A stretch of 64,000 bases of DNA, from the NCBI GenBank assembly GCA_963573305.1, contig OY754339.1:13005941-13069940 (forward strand), written 5' to 3'. Positions 53,949 to 62,256 of this stretch are shown here, in pieces. The notes beneath the pieces were generated by a model that saw only the letters and a list, made by a program, of their open reading frames with translations, ran no database searches and was not told the origin of the DNA. Both the position numbers and the translations under genes were made by a program. How positions within the stretch are numbered: the stretch's first letter is position 1; each line of letters starts with the position of its first letter. Source of the DNA: Pyrrhosoma nymphula. Taxonomy: Eukaryota; Arthropoda; Insecta; Odonata; Coenagrionidae.

Positions 53949-54281
53949 TTAACTTTTGGAAAGTTTCGAAGTTTTCCTGATATGACAGTTTTCCTTGTAT
54001 GCCTCATTATTTCTTTGAGCTGCATGCTGCCTCATCCTCACCATCACGAAGTGCATGATTGTCCATGCCATTATCTCCTCGTTATGCTCAGCACAAGGAA
54101 AAGACAGTCCACCTGAGTCAATAATGTCTTCTACAGTTGACTCATTCAAATCTATGCGGTCTAGATTCAATTCCAGCTTTTGCTCAACTGCCTGAATGAA
54201 TCGGAATAGATTTGCGTTTGGGTGCACCAATTTGCCCTCTGACCTACACTGATGCAATTCTGCAATAACACCAAGGCCCAA
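53949..54281 (-). pseudogene. P-like transposase C-terminal tail
   Basis: Reads NLFRFIQAVEQKLELNLDRI, DLNESTVEDIIDSGGLSFPC and EEIMAWTIMHFVMVRMRQHA. Its position after the 'RFFGTIRQ' exon and the Cys and helix pattern fit the C-terminal segment of the family, but this part is poorly conserved in general. Confidence 0.45.
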
Positions 54282-54573
54282 AGGATTGCGGGAAGTGACA
54301 GCTGGTATGCATGTATAACACTAACTTGGTTGCCTAATTTTTTTGCACATAGATCCCGTTATATAATATATTAATGCATCAGTGACTGCTGGAAGATAGT
54401 AATCGTGCTCAATCACATCTGCTGCATCCCAGTCACCCTGCTCTCTTATCAGCCCATTTGGACGCTCAGCTTCAGCAGCTCAGACAATAATGTAAGAGCA
54501 TTTTCATCCCTCAAATAAATTTCTCTTATGCCACTTGTTTTAATAAGTGGCTCAATGGGGCTTTCATCTCTAG

Positions 54574-54720
54574 CTACACAATTGCCATACTTGGGGGCTT
54601 CAGTATCCCGAAAACAGCCAGCAATTTATATATTTGGATGAATCCGATTGCAGAGGGGTGGTCATTGGGCCCAAGTGACTGGCGTATGGTACCAAAAAAC
54701 CTCTGAAAAAATAAAATGGA
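54574..54720 (-). pseudogene. P-like transposase, C-terminal signature exon
   Basis: Reads QRFFGTIRQSLGPNDHPSAI and GFIQIYKLLAVFGILKPPSM, matching '.E.FFG.IRQ.GG.NDHPS...F...Y'. It begins just after a pyrimidine stretch at about 54707-54720 and ends near 54574. Sequence between 54282 and 54573 has only broken remnants. Confidence 0.65.
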
Positions 54721-55121
54721 ATTTAATAAGCATGAACTTCTAATTAGTAGCAGCAACTCAATATTAACTTTGTTGCAGTTAGGTCCTAGGTAAGCAAATG
54801 CAGCATGCATTACTAAAGCCTTTGTCAATTCACCTCCAATGAATCCTGGTTGAATCTTCCAGTGAGGACATTCTCAAATCCATAATTAGCCTAATAAGGA
54901 ATGATTTGTATCACGGAGAGCAAAGTCACCCTCAATCCTTCAGCATTGGACATGGTGAGAAATTGGTTGGCAGCAATAAGACCCTCATTTTTTTGTTTTT
55001 CCCAATTATTGAGCCAAGTCAAAGATTGAGTGAGAACCTATAATAAATTATAGTAATTTAATTTCAACATACATATTGCCATCCAAATATTTTCCTTTTG
55101 TGCCAGTGTTTCATCAGCCAG

Positions 55122-55464
55122 TCATAATATTAATAATTGAAATCTTATCTCATAGTCAGCTGAGTCCAATTGAACCCCTTGGGATTTTCCTCTGTTCAGA
55201 GCATCAAACATATTATTTATTTGCTGACAAAAGTCTGCGGTTGCACCAATATCCTCAAAACCGGGCTTCCGGAGACGGTGGTAAATCTGCAGACCTTTCT
55301 CCACGGAGTTCCACAAATACCTGCGTAGTAAGTCTAACTCTCATTTTCATCACATTAGAGGGTAGAATGTGATTTTTCGTCAGTTTTGCGCACACTCTCC
55401 AGTCTCCCGGAAGCATCTTGTCTGTTTCGAGCAAGTTCACCAAATGTTTCCACCTAATTTCCAT
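55122..55464 (-). pseudogene. P-like transposase, helical insertion region
   Basis: Two overlapping frames: WRVCAKLTKNHILPSNVMKM and RVRLTTQVFVELRGER (the 'L...H......KM.V.L..QV.S' block), then VEKGLQIYHRLRKPGFEDIG and DFCQQINNMFDALNRGKSQG (the 'F....N.MFD.LN' block). The frame change near 55310 may be an intron, since GTATTTG follows the first block, or an indel. Confidence 0.65.
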
Positions 55465-55499
55465 ACCATCGTGGTGATTCTGTAATCAAATAATGAATA

Positions 55500-55859
55500 T
55501 CAATTAATATAAAAATCCAAAATTGTGCAAAACAAAGTAATACATACTCCATTGAGGAAAAACTTACTTTCAGCTCTCCAGTGGTAAGCGATAAGTCGGT
55601 TTCTGATATTCTTGAGCAAGGGAGGGGTATCAGCAAACGCAAATATTTTGCGATTTGGGTCCAAAGGATGTTGAAATGAATTTTTTTCACTGCCCAGTTG
55701 TCCCCGTTTTCCAAATTTAGTCCAAAGCTTCCTGTTAGCTGATGCACTAGCAGAAGCAAAGCCATGGACCTTGGCACCCGATTTTTCGAGAAGAAAGATG
55801 GCTTTTAATAAAATTTTTGCTAATACGTCCCCTTTCACTGGACCGTTTGAGGCAAACAT
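55500..55859 (-). pseudogene. P-like transposase, RNase H-like core
   Basis: Reads GDVLAKILLKAIFLLEKSGA, KVHGFASASASANRKLWTKF and PNRKIFAFADTPPLLKNIRN. The 'FADTPPLLKNIRN' string corresponds to 'FD.PHLLK..RN' with His replaced by Pro. The conserved 'V..D....N......' position reads FASASASANRKLW, so an expected acidic residue seems lost. Upstream (55860-56160) the DE block is only partly readable. Confidence 0.65.
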
Positions 55860-56162
55860 AGCAACTGGCTGCGAATTGGATGAAACATTACAACCATGGC
55901 ATGATCTGCCATTTCAGTGACAGTTTCAGCATTGGGCCCACGCCCACGTCGCTTAAGCCCACGTAGCTGAGGTTACTGCAGCACACCGACACACTTTGAA
56001 GCACAGACATTTCATCCCACAGTATCACACAATGCCGTTGTATATCCTTTTTTTGCACAGCTGCTTCTTGAATAGCTCAAAAAATCTGTCGTCAAAACCA
56101 CATGACGTATCCACTGACGATAAATTGCGCCTTACAGTTCTAATTGTGGGCAAGGACAAAAT

Positions 56163-56810
56163 TTAACTTTCGCGAGCGAACTTGTATCCAGCAGGTGAGC
56201 GCACATGAAATAACATGCACAAGAGCATCCAGTCTTCAGAGTACCTTCTGCCATTTTCCTTCACGGTGTTAGCAGCACTGAATATTTCTTTAAGAGAAAT
56301 CACCTGATTCCTTGAGAGATTGGGGTGAGCTTGCAATTTGTCTTGGAACGGACCCTCTGCCACCTTCTTCATCGTTTCGTGAATATTGTTTCTTAGGTTA
56401 CTAATCTTGTTCTTGGCCCTGAATAGTGAGCGTTTGGTATTGAAGTTTTTCTTCCTCAAGGTTGTCACAATTCTCTTTTTTTGGGGACTTAACTTGCCGG
56501 TAAGTCGTGCCATATTGCATTTTCGCGTGCGTCTCAAGCTCCTCTGAAGTATAGTCCTTCTGGCTTGCTTACAATAGCAGCATACATCACCAGCTTCAAT
56601 TATCAGCATACAGTTTTCGTGCCTCCACTGATTGGCACTATTATTTACGCAAATTTTGCTATCCAAGTTCATGATTCCTCCACGCATCACATCGCCCCTG
56701 CGAACCTTTGCGACATCAACCTTTCCAATGATTTCTTCTAACTCAGAGCAACTCTCCAGGGGACCACTTTGAATGTCCACTTGCTTGTTATCAATGGGGT
56801 ACTCCATCAA
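56163..56810 (-). pseudogene. P-like transposase, N-terminal region
   Basis: Reads CCYCKQARRTILQRSLRRTR, KKNFNTKRSLFRAKNKISNL, LRNNIHETMKKVAEGPFQDK and RYSEDWMLLCMLFHVRSPAG YKFARES. It shows a basic coiled coil followed by the HTH-like 'W......ML...SP..Y.F.R' block of P-element transposases. The C..C pairs near residues 45-80 may be a zinc site but do not form a THAP pattern. It starts at or before MEYPIDNKQ at about 56807. Confidence 0.65.
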
Positions 56811-56936
56811 ATGCTTTCGGTAAGCATTCCGTAGAAGTAAGAAGTAGCAGAAGAGACATCTAAAGATCCAATCTTATCGTATGTTATCAATTGGGTAATG
56901 GAAGGTTGGCCTCAAAAGGTTTCCCTTGAATATTGT

Positions 56937-57282
56937 GGGTTTTTTTCTTTTTTTTTCGGAACAAATAAGTTTATCAAAAGAAACAAAGACCAGTTTACAA
57001 AAGTATACATTGCTCTCATTACACAAAGAAAATACTAATAAAATTGCAGTATTTATATAAAGGGGAGAACACTAATTGCACGATTAAGATATTTATTAGG
57101 TAAAGACTTTGGTTTTTTTCTTTTTTTTCCGGAACAAATAAGTTTATCAAAATAAACAAAGACCAGTTTACAAAAGTATACATTGCTCTCATTACACAAA
57201 GAAAATACTAACAAAATTGCAGTATTGATATAGAGGGGAGAACACTAATTGCACGATTAAGATATTTATTAGGTAAAGACCA
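56937..57282. repeat. 173-bp tandem duplication
   Basis: CGGAACAAATAAGTTTATCA occurs at 56957 and at 57130, and the following 150 bases match closely. Each unit begins with a T-rich run. Neither unit is coding. Confidence 0.85.
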
Positions 57283-57636
57283 TAACACTAAAAATTTTAT
57301 CACAAAATACATCTGGTGTATAAAATACATAAATACTTTAAATGCATAATAAAGTAAACGTAAGGTGTAAACCATTAATGTGCTCATGATGAAATCACAA
57401 CTATGTCTGTCAACAAAACAGTTTAGGATTCAATTTCCTAATTTTATTTTTCATTACCAAGAAGGAAGAGATGAAAAGTATACTCGAGTACATACTATGT
57501 TACCTTCCCTTTGTAATTCATAGATAGGGAGATGGTATGTATAATTCTTAGAAAGGTGAGGTAATACCCACAACTCACGAACACAATAAAATTAAGAATT
57601 TGTCAGTTCCCAAGGCTGATTTATGGAAATACATTT

Positions 57637-57960
57637 CTATGGATGCATCACCTTAAGGCTTAATTCAATTTGCAATTTACAATTTGCAAATAGTTTAGTG
57701 ATGTGATTAGGGATGTTCGGGTTGGTGAGTTTGGAAATAAGGCCATCATGCCATACCTTGTCGAAGGCCTGGCTGATGTCTAGAAAGACTGCAGTTGTAA
57801 CCATCTTGGAGTTGAAGCCGGAGGTGACGTACTCAGTCAGTCTGTTAATTTGGTGCACCGTGGAAGTCCGAGCAGCGAAGCCGAACTGCTCCTCTCTAAA
57901 GAGAGGAAACCAAGTGGTCTTTCGCTGCCGTAAGGCAGCATTTATTTCAGAGGCTGCTCC
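57637..57960 (-). pseudogene. Jockey-type LINE RT fragment (family of 62.2-64 kb)
   Basis: Reads EEQFGFAARTSTVHQINRLT, EYVTSGFNSKMVTTAVFLDI and SQAFDKVWHDGLISKL, nearly identical to the corresponding part of the element at 62257-64000. It holds RT blocks with the first catalytic Asp (FLDISQAFDKVW) only, and is cut on both sides. It runs at about 57960 into the tail of the other LINE family. Confidence 0.8.
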
Positions 57961-58019
57961 TTGGAGCTTTTGCTCTGTGTCCTTCCTTTATCAACCACTT
58001 CAATAAGGCTTCCCTTGCC

Positions 58020-58592
58020 TTTTAGATTACGAGTGCCGTTTCAGGCCTCTTGTATTTATCCGTCTCTTTTGCTCTTATTTCTCCAAGTTCATTCATTTTT
58101 TACAATTTACTTTCCCTTAATTTTTTAAAATAATTATCGACCTGCCTTTGGATTACTGTCTTTATTGGTGTGATGCCCGTTTTGTTATATATATATTATT
58201 GCCATCCGCGTATGGAGTATGAAATATTGATCTTATTATCTTTCTGTCCTTCACTTCAATTTGTTGTAGGAGGCTTTTATTTAGAAGGCCGGCCCAGGCA
58301 GGTATTGCGTACAGGATTTTTGTTCGTATGTACGTGTCAAAGATATATTTCTTAGCACATTGTGGTTTTGCATTGTTTACTAGTATTGGTGTTAATTGCG
58401 ATCTTGCCCCAAATGCTTGTCCTATTATTTTATCTATGTGCGGCCCAAAGTTTAATCTGCTGTCCAGTGTAATTCCCAGATATATTATTTTCTCCTGCCA
58501 TGCTATGGGTTGCTATTTTATTCTGATGCAGTTGCAGACTTGTGTTTCTATGTGTGGCCTCGTGAACTTTATTGCCTGGGTTTTCTTTGTGT
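58020..58592 (-). pseudogene. Jockey-type LINE RT thumb and C-terminus
   Basis: Discontinuous minus-strand reading: KWRLSLNTKKTQAIKFTRPH, IIYLGITLDSRLNFGPHIDK, TYVRTKILYAIPAWAGLLNK and, nearer the end, IRAKETDKYKRPETALVI. These match the same blocks at 45872-46400. A TAA in IRIK/QPIAWQ and frame changes break it. Confidence 0.65.
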
Positions 58593-59120
58593 TTAAGGAC
58601 AGTCTCCATTTGCTGTACCGATAATAAAATGGACTATTTCTGGATTTTTTTTGGACGATTTCTGGACTATATTAAAATGGATAATAAAATGGACTGGACA
58701 GTCTATTTCATCGAGATTATCCTGTATATATTCAGCGGCTAGCGTCGTCTTTCTACTCCTTGAAAGGATTGCCGCGTCGTCTGCATATAGAAACATTTTT
58801 GTATGCCAGTCTTCAATATCCCTCGGGAAGTCAGCGGTGTGAATATTAAAAAGAAGCGGTCCATAAATAGATCCTTGTGGTACACCCGCAGCAATTGAGC
58901 GAAGTGTACTTTCTTCTTGTCCCCATTTAACAAGAAAGCTTCTATCTGAAAGATATGCATCAGTCCATTTTATTATCCATTTCGGTATACCCATTTCGTT
59001 CATTTTAAAAACTAATCCGTTGTGCCAAACTTTGTCAAATGCTTTACAAATGCAAATGCCAGCAATTTTTCCATATTTTGGGAAGTGCCCTGTTTTTATA
59101 GGTTTATTTATAATATTCAA
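58593..59120 (-). pseudogene. Jockey-type LINE RT, catalytic part
   Basis: Reads ICKAFDKVWHNGLVFKMNEM, STLRSIAAGVPQGSIYGPLL and KMFLYADDAAILSRSRKTTL. AFDKVW carries the first catalytic Asp region and YADD the second. After LDEID the frame enters a duplicated, AT-rich stretch (58620-58700, TAATAAAATGGACT repeated), so the following thumb is out of register. Confidence 0.75.
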
Positions 59121-60523
59121 AATATATTCTCCCGCTTCAATGGGTATCCTTTTGATGACCTCATTGGGGATCTCGTCACGACCAGGTGCTTTCTGTTTGG
59201 CAGGTTTTTTATTATTTCTTTAAGCTGTGATAACGTTAATGTGGGCATTACTTCTTTCTTAATATCTTCCCCCCAGGCTTCTCTGTCGATTTCAATTTTT
59301 GGGCTAAATATACTGGCTTTGTTAGGAGTGAATACTTTTTCAAGGCTATCCGCCATTCTTGTTGCCTTTTCTTTGGGCCGAAAGAGTCTCTCTTCTCCAC
59401 AGATAAGGATTGGGTCACGCGGTGGTATTTTTCTCAGGCTTTTTGCGAGCTTAAACAATGAGCCGTCATGTCTGTTCATTGTGGAGAGTTGGTCATTCCA
59501 CCGTTTTTCCCTTATATTAATAACTGCCGTTTTAATTTCTTTATTAATTGTTTTTATCTTGTTTTTTATACATGTTGTTCCGATCGTTTTGTATTTTTTA
59601 CGCAATTGATTTCTTTCTTTTATTTTGGATTTTATGTTTTCGTCTAACTTTATCTCATCTGCCGGCCTTCTCTTTTTCCGCGGTATGGCTTCTTTCATTC
59701 CCTTGGATATAGCATTTTCAATATTTTCCGCCATTCTATCTACATCGTTAGCATCACACCGTTTCAAGTAATTACCAATCGTCTCTCTAAATTTTTCCCA
59801 GTTGGCGAGGCCATAACAAAATCTCTTTGGTTGATCAGGGAGAAGGAGTGGCGCCACGCCGATATAAATTACTACCGGGTAGTGATCACTACCCAGGTCA
59901 TTTATTGTGTTCGCCTTTGTTGGCCTCCTAAGTCCCTTAATACCTGCTATGTCAATTACACTGTTTCCGTACATTCTTGTCGGCTCGTTTGGTGCTACTA
60001 TTTTAACATTATTGTTTTGCGTCCAATTATAAAACTTTCGTCCATTATTGTTTTCCTGAGGGCAATTCCACTGGACATGTTTGCAGTTAAAATCGCCGCC
60101 CAAGACCATTGGAGCGTTGTCATGTAATAAAAGCTCAAATTCCGTTTCTAGGAATTTGCTATTTGGCGGTAATAGCAGGAGAATATATTTGTCACCAATG
60201 TCTGTTTTAATTTTCAATCCTACTGCTTCCAGATTCGTCATGTTGTTTAAAATAATTGCATCTGTCGGGATGTCGTCTTTCGTCAGGATGGCTACGCCGC
60301 CTCTAGCCTTCTGTCTAAGATTAACCTCTTTGTCTTTTCTCGTCACGTTATAGCCTGGCACTTCCCATTTGTTATCAGCTCGAAAATGAGTTTCTGCCAC
60401 CAGGCATACGTCGACGGAATATTTGCGTAGGAAGTCCACAAACTCCGGAGTCTTATTCTTTGCGTCGCCGTTTATGTTCCACAGCAACATGACAAATGTT
60501 TTGTTATTGCTTATCTTATGCAT
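59117..60523 (-). CDS. Jockey-type LINE APE endonuclease and linker
   Basis: From MHKISNNKTFVMLLWNINGD (Asn of the APE core), LVAETHFRADNKWEVPGYNV (catalytic Glu), MVLGGDFNCKHVQWNCPQEN (Asp and Asn) and INDLGSDHYPVVIYIGVAP (SDH) it has the full set of AP-endonuclease residues in one frame. A long basic linker with NRKHLVVTRSPMRSSKGYPL at the end follows. The RT entry motifs expected next are deleted or frameshifted at about 59120-59200. The start Met at 60523 directly follows the ORF1 stop. Confidence 0.8.
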   Translation of the reverse strand: MHKISNNKTFVMLLWNINGDAKNKTPEFVDFLRKYSVDVCLVAETHFRADNKWEVPGYNVTRKDKEVNLRQKARGGVAILTKDDIPTDAIILNNMTNLEAVGLKIKTDIGDKYILLLLPPNSKFLETEFELLLHDNAPMVLGGDFNCKHVQWNCPQENNNGRKFYNWTQNNNVKIVAPNEPTRMYGNSVIDIAGIKGLRRPTKANTINDLGSDHYPVVIYIGVAPLLLPDQPKRFCYGLANWEKFRETIGNYLKRCDANDVDRMAENIENAISKGMKEAIPRKKRRPADEIKLDENIKSKIKERNQLRKKYKTIGTTCIKNKIKTINKEIKTAVINIREKRWNDQLSTMNRHDGSLFKLAKSLRKIPPRDPILICGEERLFRPKEKATRMADSLEKVFTPNKASIFSPKIEIDREAWGEDIKKEVMPTLTLSQLKEIIKNLPNRKHLVVTRSPMRSSKGYPLKRENIF

Positions 60524-60531
60524 GCTGAGTT

Positions 60532-61364
60532 GCAGATTTCATAAGCATCCCCGTTATTTGCGACATCATCGCTTGAAACGTGATTAATCGTGAAGGTCTT
60601 ATCTATCACCATGTCCCGTATTTTTTTAATAAATTTGTTGTATTCAAAATATTGTATATTATAATAGAAGGTGGCCACTGTGACCTAGGCTCTCTATTTC
60701 CCGTATTCGTCTTATTGGGCACGTCTTTTAAAGGTTCCTCTTGTTGATCCACAATCTCCAAGAGTGGTTGGTATGAGTTTTTTGTTTCTACTGTTTGACG
60801 GAGTCCCAGCGGCGGCGTATTTCTCCTTTTCCGTTTCCTACGAGCCTGCTCGACAGACTCGAAAAGCAAGCTCGCTGTCTCTCCTTCATTGTCTTCATGT
60901 CCTTCCATGATTATAACATTGTCGTCATGTCCTTCCATGATTATAACATTGTCGTCATGTCCTTCCATGATTATAACATTGTCGTCATCCACCTCAAAGT
61001 TGCTGTTGATATTATTCTCAGCAATATTATCGATCGTGGTATGTCTCGTCAGGATCTTTCCGTCGTCAATATATTCTACTGGTCTCTCATGTGCCTTGTC
61101 GTCCGTGAATAAAATGTTTTGAATATTTGGCGGTAGTGCAGGTCGATTTTCTCCGTTGTCCATCGTGAGCTGGGTGCGTTCTCCCGCATTGTCAATAGAA
61201 GTCTTCTTAAGACGAGGGTCATGCCTTGCCGTATACACATTCTTCACTGGAGAGTGAAACATGTTTGTGTTTTGGGGGGGAAGAGTCTCCCTACCCACTG
61301 TCCTATCGGGGATGGAAATCTGTGGGAAACCCACACGGGCCCTCCAAACCGATCCGACTGACAA
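60532..61364 (-). pseudogene. Jockey-type LINE ORF1 (gag-like), deleted
   Basis: Met 61364 opens a low-complexity N-terminus (60-residue acidic stretch, threefold DDNVIIMEGH repeat, basic RRKRKRRNTPP), then SQWPPSIIIYNILNTTNLLK. After a frame change near 60630 it reads IDKTFTINHVSSDDVANNGD, ending at TGA near 60527. 'PP.I.YNI.N...LLK' followed by 'F.I.H.....' is the start of the Jockey Gag RNA-binding region. The PRE_C2HC part and zinc knuckles that should follow are missing. Confidence 0.6.
60896..60985 (-). repeat. 30-bp coding minisatellite, three units
   Basis: CATGTCCTTCCATGATTATA.. repeats exactly at 60896, 60926 and 60956. On the minus strand each unit encodes the ten-residue repeat DDNVIIMEGH within LINE ORF1, so the period keeps the frame. 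Confidence 0.9.
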
Positions 61365-61590
61365 GCAGTACGGGCACAGTTGGTCTGACCCAGGTTTCCC
61401 CCTATCCTACACACTATTCCCTAACGAGGGGACCCGCCCGGTTCCCCTGGGAGTGCAAGGAGGTTCACCCCTTTCGGGGGCCCTCTTCCCAGGTTTCCCA
61501 GACGAGACGACCGAAGGGACTTCGCGACTTAACAGGCGCCCTGCGGGAGTGAGAACAAAGTACTGAGTTAGCTTTGCCCCCCGCAGGCCC
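61365..61590 (-). promoter_or_regulatory. 5' leader of Jockey-type LINE
   Basis: GC-rich sequence upstream of ORF1 with a G-run (GGGGGGG at 61273-61280 just inside) and repeated GGGAAACC motifs. It ends near 61590. Jockey elements have an internal promoter here, but none of its sites is certain. Confidence 0.35.
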
Positions 61591-61927
61591 TGTCACGCGA
61601 TGTAGCTATTGAGACTCTTCCCCCTCTGTGTAGTAGAGATTCCAGTGGAATCTCTATTGTCCAATTCGTCTGAAGAATTCCGACAGGTGTCCAGCTTTGA
61701 ACGTGCGTAGGCAGCAAGGCAAGGTTCCGTCCAGCAGAATTTCTGCAGGCAGCTATCAAACGGCTCAGGCTCCAGTAGGGCTGTCAACGACTCGAAGACG
61801 ACTGTGTCGACGACGAAGAGAGGAAATCGAATCGAAGCTTGTGTAGAATTCTGTAACACCATCCCGAGCTTATCGCTCCTGCTGGCTGAGGTTGGATAAT
61901 TCATGAAAGATGAAAATGCTGGGTGGA
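61591..61927. other. no clear gene
   Basis: A minus-strand frame (61593-61904) reads FESLTALLEPEPFDSCLQKF and CLAAYARSKLDTCRNSSDEL. I do not recognise it and see no supporting splice or start signals. It lies between two LINEs and may be either an older host fragment or part of the 5' leader. Confidence 0.25.
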
Positions 61928-61928
61928 C

Positions 61929-62145
61929 TTTTTTTTTTATTTTTTTTATTTTTTTTATTTTTTTTTTATTTTTTTTTTATAAGCAGATAAGGTTGTTCAA
62001 AGGAGGGAAAGGTTATTTCGTTTAGGATTTTTTTTTAAAGGATTCAAGGAGAAAGGTTATTTCGTTTAGAATTTTTTTTTTTTTAAGGATTCAAGGAGAG
62101 AAAGGTTATTTCGTTTAGGATTTTTTTTTTTTTAAGAAGGGTTTT
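61929..62145 (-). repeat. A-rich LINE tail and minisatellite
   Basis: On the minus strand the element at 62257-64000 ends in runs of A broken by single T (61929-61979), the poly(A)-like 3' tail. Just upstream GGTTATTTCGTTTA recurs at 62011, 62055 and 62104 with T-runs between, a 44-49 bp imperfect minisatellite in the 3' UTR. Confidence 0.75.
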
Positions 62146-62256
62146 TTTGTTCAAGGTAGGAGATTTATGTATGGTTTAAGGGTAAAATTTTAGGGTAGGA
62201 GTTTAAGTATTAGGGAAGGATTGACTTCAGTGCTTATCAATCGGGGAAAGGGGGTT

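Larger units (their letters stand above)
53949..56810 (-). mobile_element. P-element/THAP9-like transposase gene, fourth locus
   Basis: The pieces below follow the normal order of a P-like transposase from 56810 down to 53949, separated by short introns or lesions: coil and N-terminal domain, RNase H-like core, helical insertion, C-terminal signature, tail. Identity to the other three loci is low, so it is a separate family. No THAP zinc finger is found upstream of 56810, and no terminal inverted repeats could be identified. Confidence 0.75.
57961..61590 (-). mobile_element. Jockey-type LINE, nearly full length but deleted
   Basis: On the minus strand: a GC-rich 5' leader (61365-61590), a gag-like ORF1 (60532-61364), an APE endonuclease (59117-60523), then RT pieces (58020-59120) and a C-terminal region to about 57970. 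Two large deletions are visible, one removing the zinc knuckles of ORF1 and one removing the first RT blocks. It is the same family as the piece at 45872-46690. Confidence 0.8.

Noticed and set aside
61226..61566. Plus-strand frames in the LINE 5' leader
   Set aside because: GC-rich, low-stop leader sequence; no domain and antisense to the element.
61920..62145. CRISPR-like or regulated repeat array
   Set aside because: Irregular spacing and T-runs fit a LINE 3' tail and minisatellite; there is no CRISPR context in a eukaryotic sequence.
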